A stretch of DNA of 64,000 bases from Hemibagrus wyckioides (GCF_019097595.1 NC_080711.1:16013428-16077427), one strand, 5' to 3'. Shown: positions 24,617 to 37,730, numbered from the stretch's first letter. Notes: generated from the sequence alone by a model not told the origin. Program-made: numbers and translations.

Positions 24617-24867
24617 AGGTAGGGATTAGGGATTAAGGTAGAAATTAGGAGTTAATGTAGGCATTATGGGTAGGAATAAGGGGTTGGGAGAGGGATTAGG
24701 GTAAGGATTAGTGGTGGGGGTATGGGATTAGGGGTAGAGATTAGGGGTTCAGGTAGGAATTAAGGACAGGGATAATTGGTTGGGATAGGGATTAGGGGAA
24801 CCAATTAGGGGTTGGGGTAGGGATTAGGGGTTGGTATAAAGATTAGGGATGCGGTTAAGGTTATAGG
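24617..24867. repeat. G-rich TTAGGG-like minisatellite
   Basis: About 250 bp of imperfect units built from GGGATTAGGGGTTGGGGTAG and close variants. G-tracts of 3-5 on the plus strand, spaced by a few bases, could form G-quadruplexes. It resembles degenerate telomere repeat but has no run of exact TTAGGG hexamers, so it may be an unrelated minisatellite. Confidence 0.9.
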
Positions 24868-24869
24868 AT

Positions 24870-27800
24870 GAGAATTCCTTGCTGGAATGTTTGGTTCTGC
24901 AGCGAGGACTATCAAATATTCTGTGAACTACAGTGCTACAAAATTTTAATAAACACGTCACTTGTACAAGTGTATTTTAAAATGAAAAGTGTGATAAGGA
25001 CCAATACGCACAGCAGATGTGAGGAGTAGAAAAAGGAGCCAGCTTGCTATTTTAGGATCCTTTTCCATAAATAAAGACCCAAGCTCAAGCTCTGGCAGTG
25101 AGTATGTAGGGCTACCCACGACCAACTCCACTACAATCCCCTCCCCAGTACACCCCAGCCCTCCCCACAACCCTCAGCCCATGTATGTGACCTCAGTGGC
25201 ATGGACCACGTCACTCCTGACGAAACGCTAACCTCATAAAACTATCGAGTAATCAGACCTCCGGTGAGAGTTTGGAGGCAACTCCGGCTGCAGCCACCAT
25301 CCAGAAATGAGTCATTTCATTAGGAAACTCGAATCCCAGCTGAGCCGAGCCAGTTTCCCTTAATACTGCCACAACGACCATGAAAATACACAGACCTGGG
25401 CATTTGGATGCTTGTCCACGAAGAAAGCACCAGAGAGAGCTTGAATTATTTTCTGTTAGAAGTGGTAAAAGGGTGTGTGCATGAGTGTGTGTGAGTAAGC
25501 ACCTGTGTGTGAGGTAAGGACACACACAGTTGATATCCTGACAAATGTCTTCTCCTTGTGTATAAATGTAACTAAAACAAACTGATAAACACAGGTGATG
25601 TCAAGGATTACTCTCGGCGAGAATGCTTGGATGGCGCCGATGACTGCATTCCTCCACCCTTAGCTTGGAGTGATGTCTCAGAAGGGTAGAATGAGTGAAG
25701 TGTTAGTGTGTGTGTGTAAACCACAGGTAAGGATGGCAGGCTCAGAATGGAATTAGAGAAACCCCCTAGCACAATACATCTATGTATTGTGCATGATCCA
25801 TCTATACACTGTTACACACACACACACACACACCAAGTCTGAACATATATATACAAGTCAGGAAGTGCTGGAAACTTTCCCTTATCTCTCCTTTCTATCT
25901 CACTACATAAACATGACATGACACCACCATCATTTTTAATAATAAGATAAAGTGTTTCATCAGTGACAGACAAACAATACTGTCAAGGTTAATATTCAAA
26001 ACATTAATCAATGGAGAACAAGGCATGACAACGAAGACAGCGAGAGAGCTCCCTCTACAGCAAGGACCACTCGTTACCTCTACAGCACATCATGAATCAG
26101 TTTCAGAGACTCACACGTGTTGACATATTCAGCTGCAGTGAACATTTGTGAGGTGAATCATCCTGTGCAGGGGCTCATTCGTAATTCACACAGCTCTGAG
26201 CTTCTGCATGGCCATAAATTCTGCATTAAAGTAGATGATGTGTACGTTTAAGGTGGGAGTCTTTCCTTTTGTGTTTAAAAAAAAAAAAGCATCATTCTAT
26301 GAATCATGCTTCTTGCACATGCAAGCCTTCTTATTCCTGCCTTCAGCTTTTATAATAAAAAGTTTCCTAATTTATTACAAGAATGCACTGATTGGAATGT
26401 GATTGCTGTGCTAGAAACCAAAGTGCAGGAGGACAAAGCCAGCAAAAAATCTACAGCAATAAAACCTATTGTAGGTATGGAATAAAAACACAAATGTTTA
26501 CTTTTATTTATAAAAGAAGTGACTAAATAAGCCAAATGATATAATGAGAAATTAAGTAAATGAATGATTTATCTATACCAGAAGCTTCGCTCAATCAAGT
26601 CACTTTTTTTAAACTACTTATATGACTCCCTTCCGCACTTCCTCTCAGCTCAAGGCTACGTCTAAAGGACATTTTTATCTGTATTGGACCAGTGCCATGG
26701 GTCAGCATGGTCAAATCAAGCTCCTCTGCAGGTGTACTAACTGTGTTATCGAATACCAACATGCAGATTTACAGCAGCGTAGCTCCATGTACATCAACAC
26801 GGCCATGATTTTAATGATATGTTCCTCATAAACAACCTACTAGGTGTTTTGTCTCAAGCCATTTTGTGTCCAAACTAGACTATGACAAATATGTCCCCTG
26901 TTATTCTAATCTATCTTTAATGTGTTCACTTTTGAGTGGAAAAAAAAAAAATCCTCAACTGGTCACAATCTCACCTCCAGCAACTCACATTCAGCTACAT
27001 TTAAGCAACAGAATTCTAGCCAAAAGACAAAGAACAATGTTTCTGAGGCCTATTCTGCACTCTCACTGCACAGCCACAAAGTTTACAAGCGTTGGGTGTA
27101 ATTACAGTGCAAACGAACCACATCGGAGTGACACAGTAGACTGGTAAATTCCTGGTAATGATAAATCGCAATTGTAAAGCACTTGTCAAAACGCCATTGG
27201 GTAATTAAGAAAAAATTTACAGTAGGCAGCCAAGATTAAACATGGCCATACATGCAGACTCTTAGAGCACAGATAAGCGTGTGACCTAAAAAAAATTATG
27301 CAGTGAAGAGGGATGAAAAGTAAAGGGGGAAATATGTTCCTTGCCTTGACCTGTGGTGCTGAGCAATGGCTGCCAAATGCCAGCGGTATCTGAGACAGAT
27401 TAAGAGCAAGAAAACAGTTACAATTGAGAAGAATAGTAAATAATGAAAAAAGGGAGGCATTCTTGTTCCTGTGTTGAACTCTTGTACTGAAAAGTTGCTT
27501 CTTTTAATTTGTGAATAGACTGTACATGTATATTGTATATGAGTGTTTAAGGCTGTAAGGCTGTGTGTGCATGAGCATGGTAGCACCAGAAGGTTGGAAA
27601 ATCTGCTGCTTTTCATATATATTTTCCAGAATTCTGGTGCTAATACATTAAAATAACACATGATCTTGCAGGCGTGCTTGGGATCCAGCATGGGCAGCAT
27701 GTCAACATCTATCCAGTGAAATTCAGCCCCCCAGAAAAGCCCCAAATGGATTGTTTTCATTGTGCTTATTAAAACACAATCCGCACGTGGCTCCCCTCCT

Positions 27801-29115
27801 GATACTAATTTTTGGGTCAGGTGATCGCAGAACACGAGGGCTGGGAGAAAGCGTGGCAGGCTTTGCAGAGGTCAGCACTACAGGTGAAACTGATTAGCAG
27901 ACTGACTATCTTAAGCCACAGATGAAGAGGACTGGTCTCACACAATTCCGAGGAGATCCAACAGTAACAATGCTCAGCTGTGCTAAAAATTATTACGCAC
28001 CAATATTATTAGCCACTGTTTCTGTCTCCATCAGCCATCTAAATTTCTGCATCCTGAGCATTTCTGTCTAGATCTGCTTTCAGCACACAGAATGTTTGGT
28101 GCTCAATGTGAATGGAGGAAGAAAGGACTATTAACTAGAAGAAAATGGGTCTTTTTTACTAGAAGAAAATTACGCCCTGTCTCCAGCTTAAATCAGGGAC
28201 AGCAACTAATATAAAGCCACCGAAAGCAGTGCCATGAATTCAATAACAAAATTAAAATATATATATCACTGGACAGTTTTCTGTCTCTGCTTATGTCACA
28301 TATTTACAACGAGAAGGTTTTGCTCATATGGCGTCTTTTTTTCTGCCTGACACCAGCAGCTCAGCACACCAAAGTTTTGCTCCAATATTTACTCTTCTCA
28401 AGTTTGAACAGTGACGTGGTGAAACAGTAAAAACAGGACATAGCGCTCTCCTGTTTGCTTAAGGACACACAAAGAATTGATAGGCTTAAACCAAACAAAA
28501 CAAGAAAACCCACTTCCGAGCAACATTCTTCCTGTCCGTCAAAAGTCCCAAACCTGTATGACGGCCGACGGCAGAGAAATGAGGAACACGAGTTCCTTTC
28601 GAGAAGCTTCAGATAAAAAAAACCTTATTTTTGGTGAGCATAGCTTCATAACTTAAAGGAAAAAGAGTGAATACTGCATAGTTTTCTAGGAATTCTCTGG
28701 AATTCTCTTGCCTTTTGGTTGAGTTTAAAAGTAAATGGCATAAGGAGAAAAAGCAAAGGGTATAACTGATAAGATGAAAACATATAATTCAATGTCCTAC
28801 TAAAAGAAAATGAATATTACTAATTCTGATGCTTTTTTTCGTCTTTATTCAGTCAATCAAATACAACTCTTTTATAGATAACAGACTAATGCTTTACTAT
28901 TTAACCAAGGTGGAATTGTTGTATGTACCTTCACCAGAGTGTACCTAAAATCACATCTATAAAAAGCTATTAACTGGATGTGTTCACTCCTTTGTAAAAA
29001 AGAAAATATGTGGGTTTTAAGCAAACGTCACACCCATCTGTTTTGGCTTTGATGAACATGACTATTTGACATTGAGCTCTTTTGATCCTTACAGAGATTT
29101 ATTGGGGTGGGGGTG
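24870..29115. other. Unique sequence, no gene recognised
   Basis: Single-copy sequence with a short CA run near 25813-25832. It carries the longest open frame in the window (179 codons, minus, 27296-27835), which has no recognisable domain, a composition typical of translated non-coding DNA (many Leu, Ser, His, Cys) and no splice or promoter support. Confidence 0.5.
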
Positions 29116-29116
29116 G

Positions 29117-29166
<50 letters not shown>
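29116..29166. repeat. Compound (TA)n(CA)n microsatellite
   Basis: About 15 TA units followed by about 9 CA units, after a GGGGTGGGGGTGGGG stretch. Confidence 0.95.
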
Positions 29167-29430
29167 TGTTCTAGCTGCTCAGTGATAACAGGTTGCTGTG
29201 TTGACAGGAGAGGTTGATCTAGACAACCCTGCAGAACCAAAGTTATGAAATTTCTTAAAGCTGACGGTGGCAGGCTTTCGTGAGAATATGTGCAGTATAT
29301 TCAGTTCAGGGTCTATGCTGTCAGAAACACATGGAGGAAAATGAGATCAAGAAAAAAAGTCAATTCTAGTTTTAAAACTAGCACTGGACCCAGAACCACT
29401 AATCCCACTGGCCAATTTCCAAGGTTTGGC

Positions 29431-29482
<52 letters not shown>

Positions 29483-29502
29483 TATTATTATTATTATTAT
29501 TA
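29431..29502. repeat. (TAA)n then (TTA)n fold-back microsatellite
   Basis: About 17 TAA units turn directly into about 7 TTA units, the reverse complement. The single strand can fold into an AT-only hairpin. Confidence 0.95.
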
Positions 29503-31572
29503 TAACGTATGTGTTAATAGGGTTCCCTATTCTACTCAGTAAATGGATTCAGGTCAAGCAACTTGTGTCACAAAGACTCAAAACCCGAAACCTAAATTTT
29601 GGTCAGGGTTTAACTGAACTAGAAAATCACTAGTGACAGGACCTTGATAACATCTAAGATTTTGAGGGCTAACTAAGCTATATGCTGTCCTTCCACAAGT
29701 ATAATGCTACTAATCCTCAGCATTTGAAGAGGCAAAATATTGGACATCATTTTTTAAAAATATATTTTAACCTAACTAGATACTGCATCATGTTACTCTC
29801 AGACCAGTGAGGAAAAAAACTGCTTTAGTGAAGTGCTTTAATTTAATGAAGCTAGATTCAGTTTAGACGCTGTAAAAATGTGTGTCTTGTGTTTGCTGGC
29901 AGATGCAGAAAATGTCCATGATTGGCCAACAGGCCATGTGGATTGTCAATCAAATGGCCTCTCCCTGGAAAAAGAGGTGGTTCTTGGCCATGTTTAGTGA
30001 CGAGACTTACCAGATTCAGTGACGGATAAAAATGTGAAAAATTAAATGAAGCAAATGTGTCAGTGACAATAACAAGGCCATGCCAATGGTGTAATCCTCA
30101 TACTTCTCAATCTGCACGTCTATCTGTGTCTCACGTCTATCTGTGTCTGACTGGGTAATATTGAATTGTTTCCTGGAATATTACCAGGTTTTTTTGTAGA
30201 GTTCAGAACAGTGGGCTAAAAAACTAAAGGCCATGCTGGGTTGCGGGAGCTATAAGATTCTATTGAGGGAAGCGAGAATGACAGAGAGAGAGAGAGAGAG
30301 AGAAAGAAAGAGCATGTTTCCTTGTTGGATTCCTATAAAGAGATATCAATGTGATTTGTATCTGTTTTGATGAGGCCTTCACTAAACAGCCTTGGCAAAG
30401 GAGGCCCTCTCTATTCATGCCTAAATTTTGTGAGCTGCGCGTCAGTGGGCCTCACATTCGTCACGGCTTCTTACAAAAACCCTTAGCAAAAAAAGATACC
30501 CATTCACTTTGTATGTGTACACCGAAATGACACCATCAGATCAGTTTGTGTCTGTAATAACACTACCACTGCCAGACAATGATGCAATAAAGACACAAAC
30601 ATTTTACAATCCATTTGATTGGTTTGGTTTTGGAAGCTCTGCTGCTAACAAGCCGCAAGAACAAACAGGGCAGCATCTATTATCTTCTAAAGACCTTTAG
30701 AGAAAAGACAAAGCAGCCGGGGATTCTTTTATCGCCAGCACTCTGTTAATTTGCCACATTAATAGGAGGGGTCAGGGGGTTCACAAACTTCCCACGCCTC
30801 GATTCTTCAGATTCTGGTGAGCCGCAATTCGAATACAAGCAAAAAATATGACAAAAAAATCTCTCATTTCAAAGTTTTGTCATATAATGTCTTGGTTTGT
30901 GCAAGACCAACAGTGCAAAAGTTAAACCACAGACAAACTGTGCTAATGAAAGGTGAGGCTGCAATGTTAAATGTCAGGAGTTTTGACACAAATACTTCCA
31001 GTCTTCAAAGTGATCAGAGGGGAATCCCCTGACTACAGAGCATGTGTGCTCTCGTCACACCTCAGCATTGTGGGAGGATAAGTGTTTAGTCTGAGAACAA
31101 ATCAAGGATTGTTTTGTGTTTCCTCAAAAACTACTGGAAAGTCGGAGGTTGAGTTCTGTCTTGTTTCTGTCATGCGGCTCATGCCAAGGATATAGTGACA
31201 AATTAATTTCTGGCTAGTGCCACTGTAAGACAAACCTAATAGGTATGAGAAATAGGGCAACGGTAACAGGACAGTTTTCTACCAAAAGAAACCCTGCCAC
31301 ATGACATTCAACCCATATAAATATAAACTGTGGAACCAGGCGGTGGCTGTTCAATTAGAGGGTCCATTTACATTAGGTCTTTTTGCTTTTACAAATATTG
31401 TTCTCAATGCACTGCAGGTATCTTTATTATACTGGATGTATAATTTTTTTCTTATTACATTTTCACTGTATTCTGTATTCTATAGTTTTTAAAGGTTACT
31501 TGCAAATTGATCTAGCTAGCAACTAATGTCATACACACTGCTATACAGATGTGATATTTTGAATAGCATTAC
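29503..31572. other. Unique sequence, possible regulatory islands, no gene recognised
   Basis: 29880-30010 and 30350-30780 are repeat-free and complex, with motif-like elements (ATTGGCCAAC; a TGATTGACAA Pbx/Meis-like site on the minus strand at 29943-29952; TTTTATCGCC). A short GA run lies at 30284-30303. Open frames are under 75 codons. Confidence 0.5.
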
Positions 31573-31690
31573 AGGATCAGTCCATCCAAGAGTTTATTTT
31601 TTTTTGTTATTGTTGTGGCCAAAAACGCTACCAGTGAAGACACATATGTAATTACTGTCCAGGGCAATAACTGTATGGTTACAAAACAGT
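31573..31690 (-). repeat. Dispersed repeat X, copy 2 (partial)
   Basis: Reverse-orientation piece with TTGTTGTGGCCAAAAACGCT and CTACCAGTGAAGACACATAT, the reverse complement of blocks in copies 1 and 4. The central block between them is deleted relative to copy 3. Confidence 0.7.
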
Positions 31691-32811
31691 AATAGGAATA
31701 AACACACAATAAACAAACAAATTAATTAATTAATTAATAAATAAATAAGGGTTTAGGAGGAACCGAAAGCATGGAACACACACTCAAGACCACACCTTTC
31801 TGTTCCCAACTGCCCCTGCCTCTCAGGCTTTTAGACAGGATTGGTTTGATTGTGCTTTCAGAACACATAAATATGTCTGATGAGACAATCAAGGTGCACA
31901 TTTTATAACTGATGTAATATTAATTAGATATATGCAACATATCTTATACATACAAGTCTCAGACATATTCACTTTCCTGTGATCGACTTGTATTGTCTGA
32001 AAATAGAAGCAACTGCTGACAATCTGTCCCAAATTCTCTAGCTCTGTGCAAATCAGTAACAATTCTTTTGGTTCAAATGTATCTTTACACAAAGATACAC
32101 TAAAATACCTTCACAGTTATTTCTTATGAACACACTGTGTCAGAACATAAGGGCAAATCTTAACGCCTGTAAAATCATTTCCATGTGGGTTTTTACCATC
32201 TACTTTTTATTTATTCTTTGCCAAATTCTGTCACTTAGTTGAGTCTCCCACCTGGACCTCAGAAGGCAAGAAAAAGATCTGAGGCACAACCGCTTCTCAA
32301 GCAACAGCACAGCACAGCAAACTAAGACCACGAGCTGCCATTTAACATATTCATATTCAAGTTTATGCATACATGCAGTGTATCTATTTTCTCACAGACC
32401 GTAAAGAATCCTTCCTGTACAGAGAGCAGGGTGAATACATTACTGCTGTGCCACAGGAGACTGGAAGTCTATTAACTTTTTTCATTGAACACAATGTTGT
32501 TATAAAATATAACACCTTGCAAATCAATTAAATTGTAATGAGAATATTGGTTAGAATATTAGTTAACCTCATATATCCTTGCTGCTGCTGGGGCTGGCCC
32601 TGCATGAACAGCATGGAGATACATGGCAAGAAATCATAAAGATGGCTTCGAACTGCAGTTGACATGAACAGTTTTGCACTCATGTCTCCATCAGTGAACA
32701 GTTGATAACTAGACTTCATGTTAAAACTAGAATGAATTTCCTGGTTACACAATTGCACTTGACCAAATAGTACACAATTATAGACGGGAAAATATTTTAT
32801 AATCACACTCT
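31691..32811. other. Unique sequence, no gene recognised
   Basis: Starts with an AATTAATT/AATAAATA-rich low-complexity tract (31718-31747); the rest is single-copy AT-rich sequence without supported features. Confidence 0.55.
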
Positions 32812-32925
32812 CCGGTGTCACCCAAATGAGGATGGTTTCCCTTTTGGGTCTGCGTACTCTTAAGGTTTCTTTAGAATATCGTCTCATGGAGTTTTTTTGG
32901 CCCCTGTTGTCTGGTATATACCATT
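32812..32925 (+). mobile_element. LINE 3' end-like repeat R, copy 2 (partial)
   Basis: CACTCTCCGGTGTCACCCAA, ATGAGGATGGTTTCCC, TTAAGGTTTCTTTAGAATAT, CGTCTCATGGAGTTTTTTTG follow the order of the same teleost LINE 3' untranslated region as at 22765 and 42985. This copy keeps the upstream half and lacks the final AATAAA/GAATTG tail. A minus-strand open frame (32528-32887) overlaps it and is not credible. Confidence 0.65.
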
Positions 32926-34686
32926 ACACATCTACCTGCACAACCTGAACGGTCACATGCATGTAATACTGAAATGCTAAGTAACACTCAAAATGAAGAT
33001 AAGCAATAATGCAGTGCAACAAAAAGAAATCAGAACTAGACTTTTTTTAGGAATATCCCTATTTTAAGGCTAACTTGATTCACTCTCTGGTAATGTGATA
33101 ATATTTAATCTCAGCACAGTCTAATGAAAAAGCATCAAAGGCAAACATGTAGAGCTGTCAGCACATCTGACAATGCAATTAATAGCACCTCCATCAGAAG
33201 ATCAGAAAATTACTGTATATACCAGCTTGTCTACTGTGTGTGTGTGTGAGGGAGTATCATTGGTAACAGCCTAAAGATTGTGTGATCATGATTTTTTTTA
33301 TTACCTGTGATTATAAAACATGTAGGATTTTGTATGAGGTACTGCTTAGGTTGCTTTGGAATTATGAAAACTGAACAATTTTGGAACTATCATTAAAAGT
33401 TGGCCAGAGACTGACTGTAAAGTGTGTGATGTGAATGTACTGTTTCTCCAATAAGTAATATTACAGAATTACTTTTTGGAAAATTTATACAACAGTTAAA
33501 TAAATGGCAGAATAAAGGGTAGAAAGACCCAACAAGTTTCCTGACTAATATCACTTCCATCATAATACAATAAAGATTTTACTTCAAGAGCCAAGTAACT
33601 CATTTCTTCTTAATCACAGCTCAGTCTAGCTTAATAAAAATACTCAGTTAAACGAGTTAGAGGTATATTTATTACAGTAGTGGATATGCTAAAATACTCT
33701 GTTATTCCCAGAGAAATAAAAGAATCTCTCCCTGCAACAAGAATCTTTCAAACTACAAGCTGCTTAGGAATCAGTGACAAACTAAAAAAAGAGTGATAAA
33801 TCCATCACTCCCTGTAGTTAGAGGAGTCAGAAAGTCCAAAGAAAGGATAAAGATGACAAGAAGAGGGGGGTTGAGGATTTAAAGAATGTGAAAAAGATGC
33901 ACTCTGAGACTGCTTAATTTTGTTGGCATTAGCACCGTCCCACTGAAGCACTGTACTAAGACACCTGTGGGGCAGAACCATCAACACGCACAGCAGTGGA
34001 GCTTAAAAACAGCTGGCTTTCAACTGTCCAGTAACGTACTACCATCTGTCCCCCAAATCCTGCATACTCGCCTTCCTTTGAACCCTTTGAACACACTCCC
34101 CTCTGCCTACTTGCAATTCAGAACTAAGGGACGAAAGAAAGCTAACCCTTTATCCAGAGAAATGACAATCATATCTGGCCTGCCGCTGAGGGACAAGCTG
34201 CTAGCAGGGGGAGAGAATAGCATCGGTGAGACACAATGTCTGATTGTCAGCATGGTTAAGAGGCAGGACACTGTGTACAGGATTCATAGATTCAGCTTCT
34301 ACTGTCTTTCTGCTTGCTTAAAATCTGCAAAGGTATTTGTCAGCAACGTACAACTTTCCTCCAAGTTTCCCTGACAAGTGTTCACAACTAAAAATACAAC
34401 TGCTTTGATTGTGTGGCCTTCTGAAGGGGCCATCACTTGTTTTGCAGCACTAAAATCCAAAAATTCAACTTACATAAAAACCTAGTGTGCAGGCATATGA
34501 TTTTATACAACATGTCCCAACTTGACTATAAATTATTTTAGAAATACAGTGGAAAACTGGTACACAGTTAGTTAGAAAGCTGGACTGATCTCTACTTATG
34601 TAATGTTATTATTTATTTTGGCAAGTTATTCAAGCTAGAAACCTAATACAAAAAGGTCAAAAACAAGTTATAAGACTGTGGATATG
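32926..34686. other. Unique sequence, no gene recognised
   Basis: Single-copy AT-rich sequence. A 135-codon plus-strand frame (33967-34374) has no recognisable domain or splice context. Confidence 0.55.
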
Positions 34687-35219
34687 CAGCTCTGGGAAAA
34701 AAAAACATACGAGACCACTGCAAAATAATCAGTTTCTTATGTTTTTTTTCTTACAGGTTCATGTATTGGTGAGATGAACAGTTTTGTTTCATTTTTTGTG
34801 AACTGCTGACAATATTTCTCCTAAATTCAAAATATAACTATTGTTATTTAGAGTGTATATTTAAAGGAAATGACAACACATCAAAATAACCCAAGATCAT
34901 GCAGTATTTGCAGAGCTTTAATAACTCAAAGCAAACAAAATGAAAATAATTTGTAAACAAATTGTGTTAATGCTTTGGCTAAATAACATTAAGAAATCAG
35001 TATTTGGTGGAATAACCCCGATTTGCATGCGTTTTGGCTCCATGCTCTCCACCATTGCTGTTGGGTAACTTTATACCACTCTTTTTGCAAAAAAGCAAAC
35101 AGCTCAGCTTTGCTTGATGGTTTGTGACCATCCATCTTCCTCTTGATGACATTCCAGAGGTTTCAATAGGGTTCAAATCTGGAGATTGGGCAGTGGTCTC
35201 TTATTTTTTTCCAGAGCTG
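34687..35219 (-). mobile_element. Internally deleted Tc1-like transposon (family C) with both ends
   Basis: A 533-bp element. The left end CAGCTCTGGGAAAAAAAAAC...GAGACCACTG (34687-34720) is matched by the inverse at the right end (35191-35219, CAGTGGTCTC...CCAGAGCTG), allowing for A-run differences. On the minus strand next to the right end the sequence reads SPDLNPIE (catalytic glutamate at 35162-35164), then LWNVIK and KMDGHKPS-like pieces in a shifted frame, ending near YST-like codons around 35010. These are the C-terminal part of a Tc1 transposase. The N-terminal and central parts are deleted, leaving a non-autonomous copy. Confidence 0.85.
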
Positions 35220-35675
35220 TATATATATTCAGGTTGGATGCATCACTGGCCCAGGTTCCTTATTGATTTTGACTAAAGAAAATTGTTCTGGGTCGTAGGC
35301 TATGCTTAAACTTTATATACTCAATTCTGTAGCTAAAGCACATGCTACTCATTCCGAATCCCACTGACATGCTAGACACACTGGCCATGCACAATCTGCT
35401 GTCTATAGCATGATTTTACCAGACATGCATGTGTGACAGGTAATCTTTCCAGAATCATGAATATACTGGTATGTAGAAACAAAATAATGTTGAGTGCACA
35501 CTGCTACACTGTATGAACTGCTAATCACTTTATAGTCACTTTGCTAGACTCTCATTTTTACAGCACAGTACACTACAATCCATAGCCAAAATGCTGGTCA
35601 GTCATTTAGTTGGCTTCTGAGCAACCAAAACACAGGACAGGCAGCATGCTAGAGCTTTCACTTATTTAATGAATT
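35220..35675. other. Unique sequence, no gene recognised
   Basis: Short AT-rich spacer between the Tc1 element and dispersed repeat X. No supported feature. Confidence 0.5.
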
Positions 35676-35970
35676 AGTCAGTCCTTTCAGAATTTTATGG
35701 ATTGTTTTGTTACTGTTGCAACCAAAAAAGCTTGATTTTGCTGCAGCTTTTTTCAAAATTTGCAATGCAACTAGTTTTTATACTTTTTTTGTGGAAAACT
35801 AGTTAAACTGGCAAAATTCCAAGCACAGAATTCTTCATTTAAACTACCAGTGAAGACACATGTAATTACTTTCCATGATAGCTGCAGACATGTGTAATGA
35901 ATACAAATTGAAGAGTGTTTTAGCTGAATGTTTGTTATGATGATGTCACACAACACATCTTGACCCAAAT
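35676..35970 (-). repeat. Dispersed repeat X, copy 3
   Basis: Reverse orientation. Holds TACTGTTGCAACCAAAAAAG, TTGATTTTGCTGCAGCTTTT, ATTTGCAATGCAACTAGTTT and ACTACCAGTGAAGACACATG. The last block is nearly identical to copy 2, and the second is the reverse complement of the copy 4 block ending GCTGCAGCAAAATCAAGC. Confidence 0.75.
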
Positions 35971-37283
35971 CTGCAGGAAATCTGGATAATATTTTAAATA
36001 TAGCAAGCTCCTCTGCTTGCTCGATTTGGTGTTAATTTATGTGATCTTTGGAGGGATTGATTTATGATTTGAATATTTCCTTCATTTCATACAAAATCAC
36101 AAATAAATAGCTAAATGCATTGAAATGGTGTACTCATTTCCATGTCGAACCTTTGATCCCAACGTTCTAAGCATAGGTGCAAATCTCCAGTGTGACTGCA
36201 GCTTTCATCTGTTAGTGGCTAACTGTGGTGGGGTTTCAGAAAGGGCAAAGAGTCACTTGCTGCCTAAATACCTGCATAAAAAAGACAAGAGAAAACAATG
36301 GCTCGTCTGTGTGCTGGTAAGAAAACTGAAAAGTAAAGGAGCAGTGGGAACTGTGGAAGACGAAATGCAATGGGGAAGTGAACATGCGAATGCGGTTGGT
36401 GTGGTCAGCCGACGGTGGGATCCAGACAGCCTGTTCTCACACCTTCATTGTGTGTGAATGGTTCACCGCAAGCCCAGTTCTTCTTCCCTAAAGACCAGTG
36501 CAAGCAGGGGACCAAGACAATAGCTCACATTGTTGTGCCACTTTCAGGTATGCTATGGTATGTACAGTATGTGTATGATGTACAGTGCTCACTGTAATTC
36601 ACATAACCTCTGATAATCTACAAACAATGGCCTGATTATCATACACAACCTAAGTTCAATCTCCAGGAGGAAATCTACTTACTTTAACATCAACTCCACA
36701 TAAATAAGCAATTGGAAAGTTCCGCTGAAAATGCTTTTTTATCCCCATTTTAACCATTAGCACGTGCATTTGAGAGAATGCACTGGAAGTTAGATTTGAT
36801 GGACGGTTTCACTATGTGGACCCTTTCCTTCCAGAACCAATATGTTGTCTGGTATTATAGGAAAAACAAATGCTATCTTGGGCATTTCTGTCTCTATAGT
36901 TCTGTATATTAGTCAGTTTTCATCTACTTGATGTACAAAGAGACCGTTTCGTGTATAAAACTTGTTTCTTTCATCTCTGATGAATCAGAGCATCTTAATA
37001 AGACAATTAAACACTAAAGACACATTTCTGTAAGCTCTGCTAGGAGCAGTGTGGGTCTGGCAGAAGGAATTTATTCTGCTTCGCTCTGTGATGACTTGCC
37101 TTGTGTGTATCTTAAGTTCCACAGCTTCATTGTTGGGCTCAAGGGGTTAATAAGATGAGTATATTTACACTGTAAGTCTTCACTAAGCCCTCTCACTAGT
37201 GTTGGCACTCGTGTTCATCTCTCTGTTCTTCCGGTAATTGGTTGAACAGTGCAGGATATGTCAGATTTATTGCTTATTGTTTT

Positions 37284-37314
<31 letters not shown>
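37284..37314. repeat. (GT)n microsatellite
   Basis: Nearly pure GT run. Confidence 0.95.
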
Positions 37315-37412
37315 AACACATGCCCAAGGCAAACGCATAGTCATGCCCTCACCTGCAGCAGCCTATCATTACACCCAGCACAGAGCCACCCCCGCACCCG
37401 GTCCACAAGCCT

Positions 37413-37452
37413 GGACACACACACACACAAACACACACAAACACACACACAC
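37413..37452. repeat. (CA)n microsatellite
   Basis: CA run with two AA interruptions. Confidence 0.93.
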
Positions 37453-37728
37453 CTCGAGCTAGAGGGGTCGAACATTTTGTTTCTTGTGCCCAGCTTCTCA
37501 TGTAAACATTATTGCAATTATTGTCTTGTACCAACACCCACCCTGGTAACCGCAAATACCTCTCTGCTATTATCTTTTTTTAGGATGTTGTTTGCAGGTG
37601 GTGACAGACAACTTTAATATACATAAATCAGAACCTTTTAATTCAACCTTCTATTCATGCAGCATGTATGGACCTGTCTTGTTGCTAGACTGTTCCTTGA
37701 GAAATCTGGAGCACTCCAGTCTTGCAGG

Positions 37729-37730
<2 letters not shown>

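Noticed and set aside
27296..27835. Longest open frame, 179 codons, minus strand
   Set aside because: No recognisable domain, signal or family; low-quality amino acid composition; no splice or promoter support. In a 64-kb AT-rich window one frame of this size is expected by chance.
33967..34374. 135-codon plus-strand open frame
   Set aside because: No domain, no splice context and nothing recognisable in the translation.
36240..36316. Possible exon between TTTCAG and GTAAGA
   Set aside because: No polypyrimidine tract before the AG, no known protein similarity, and neighbouring frames also open.
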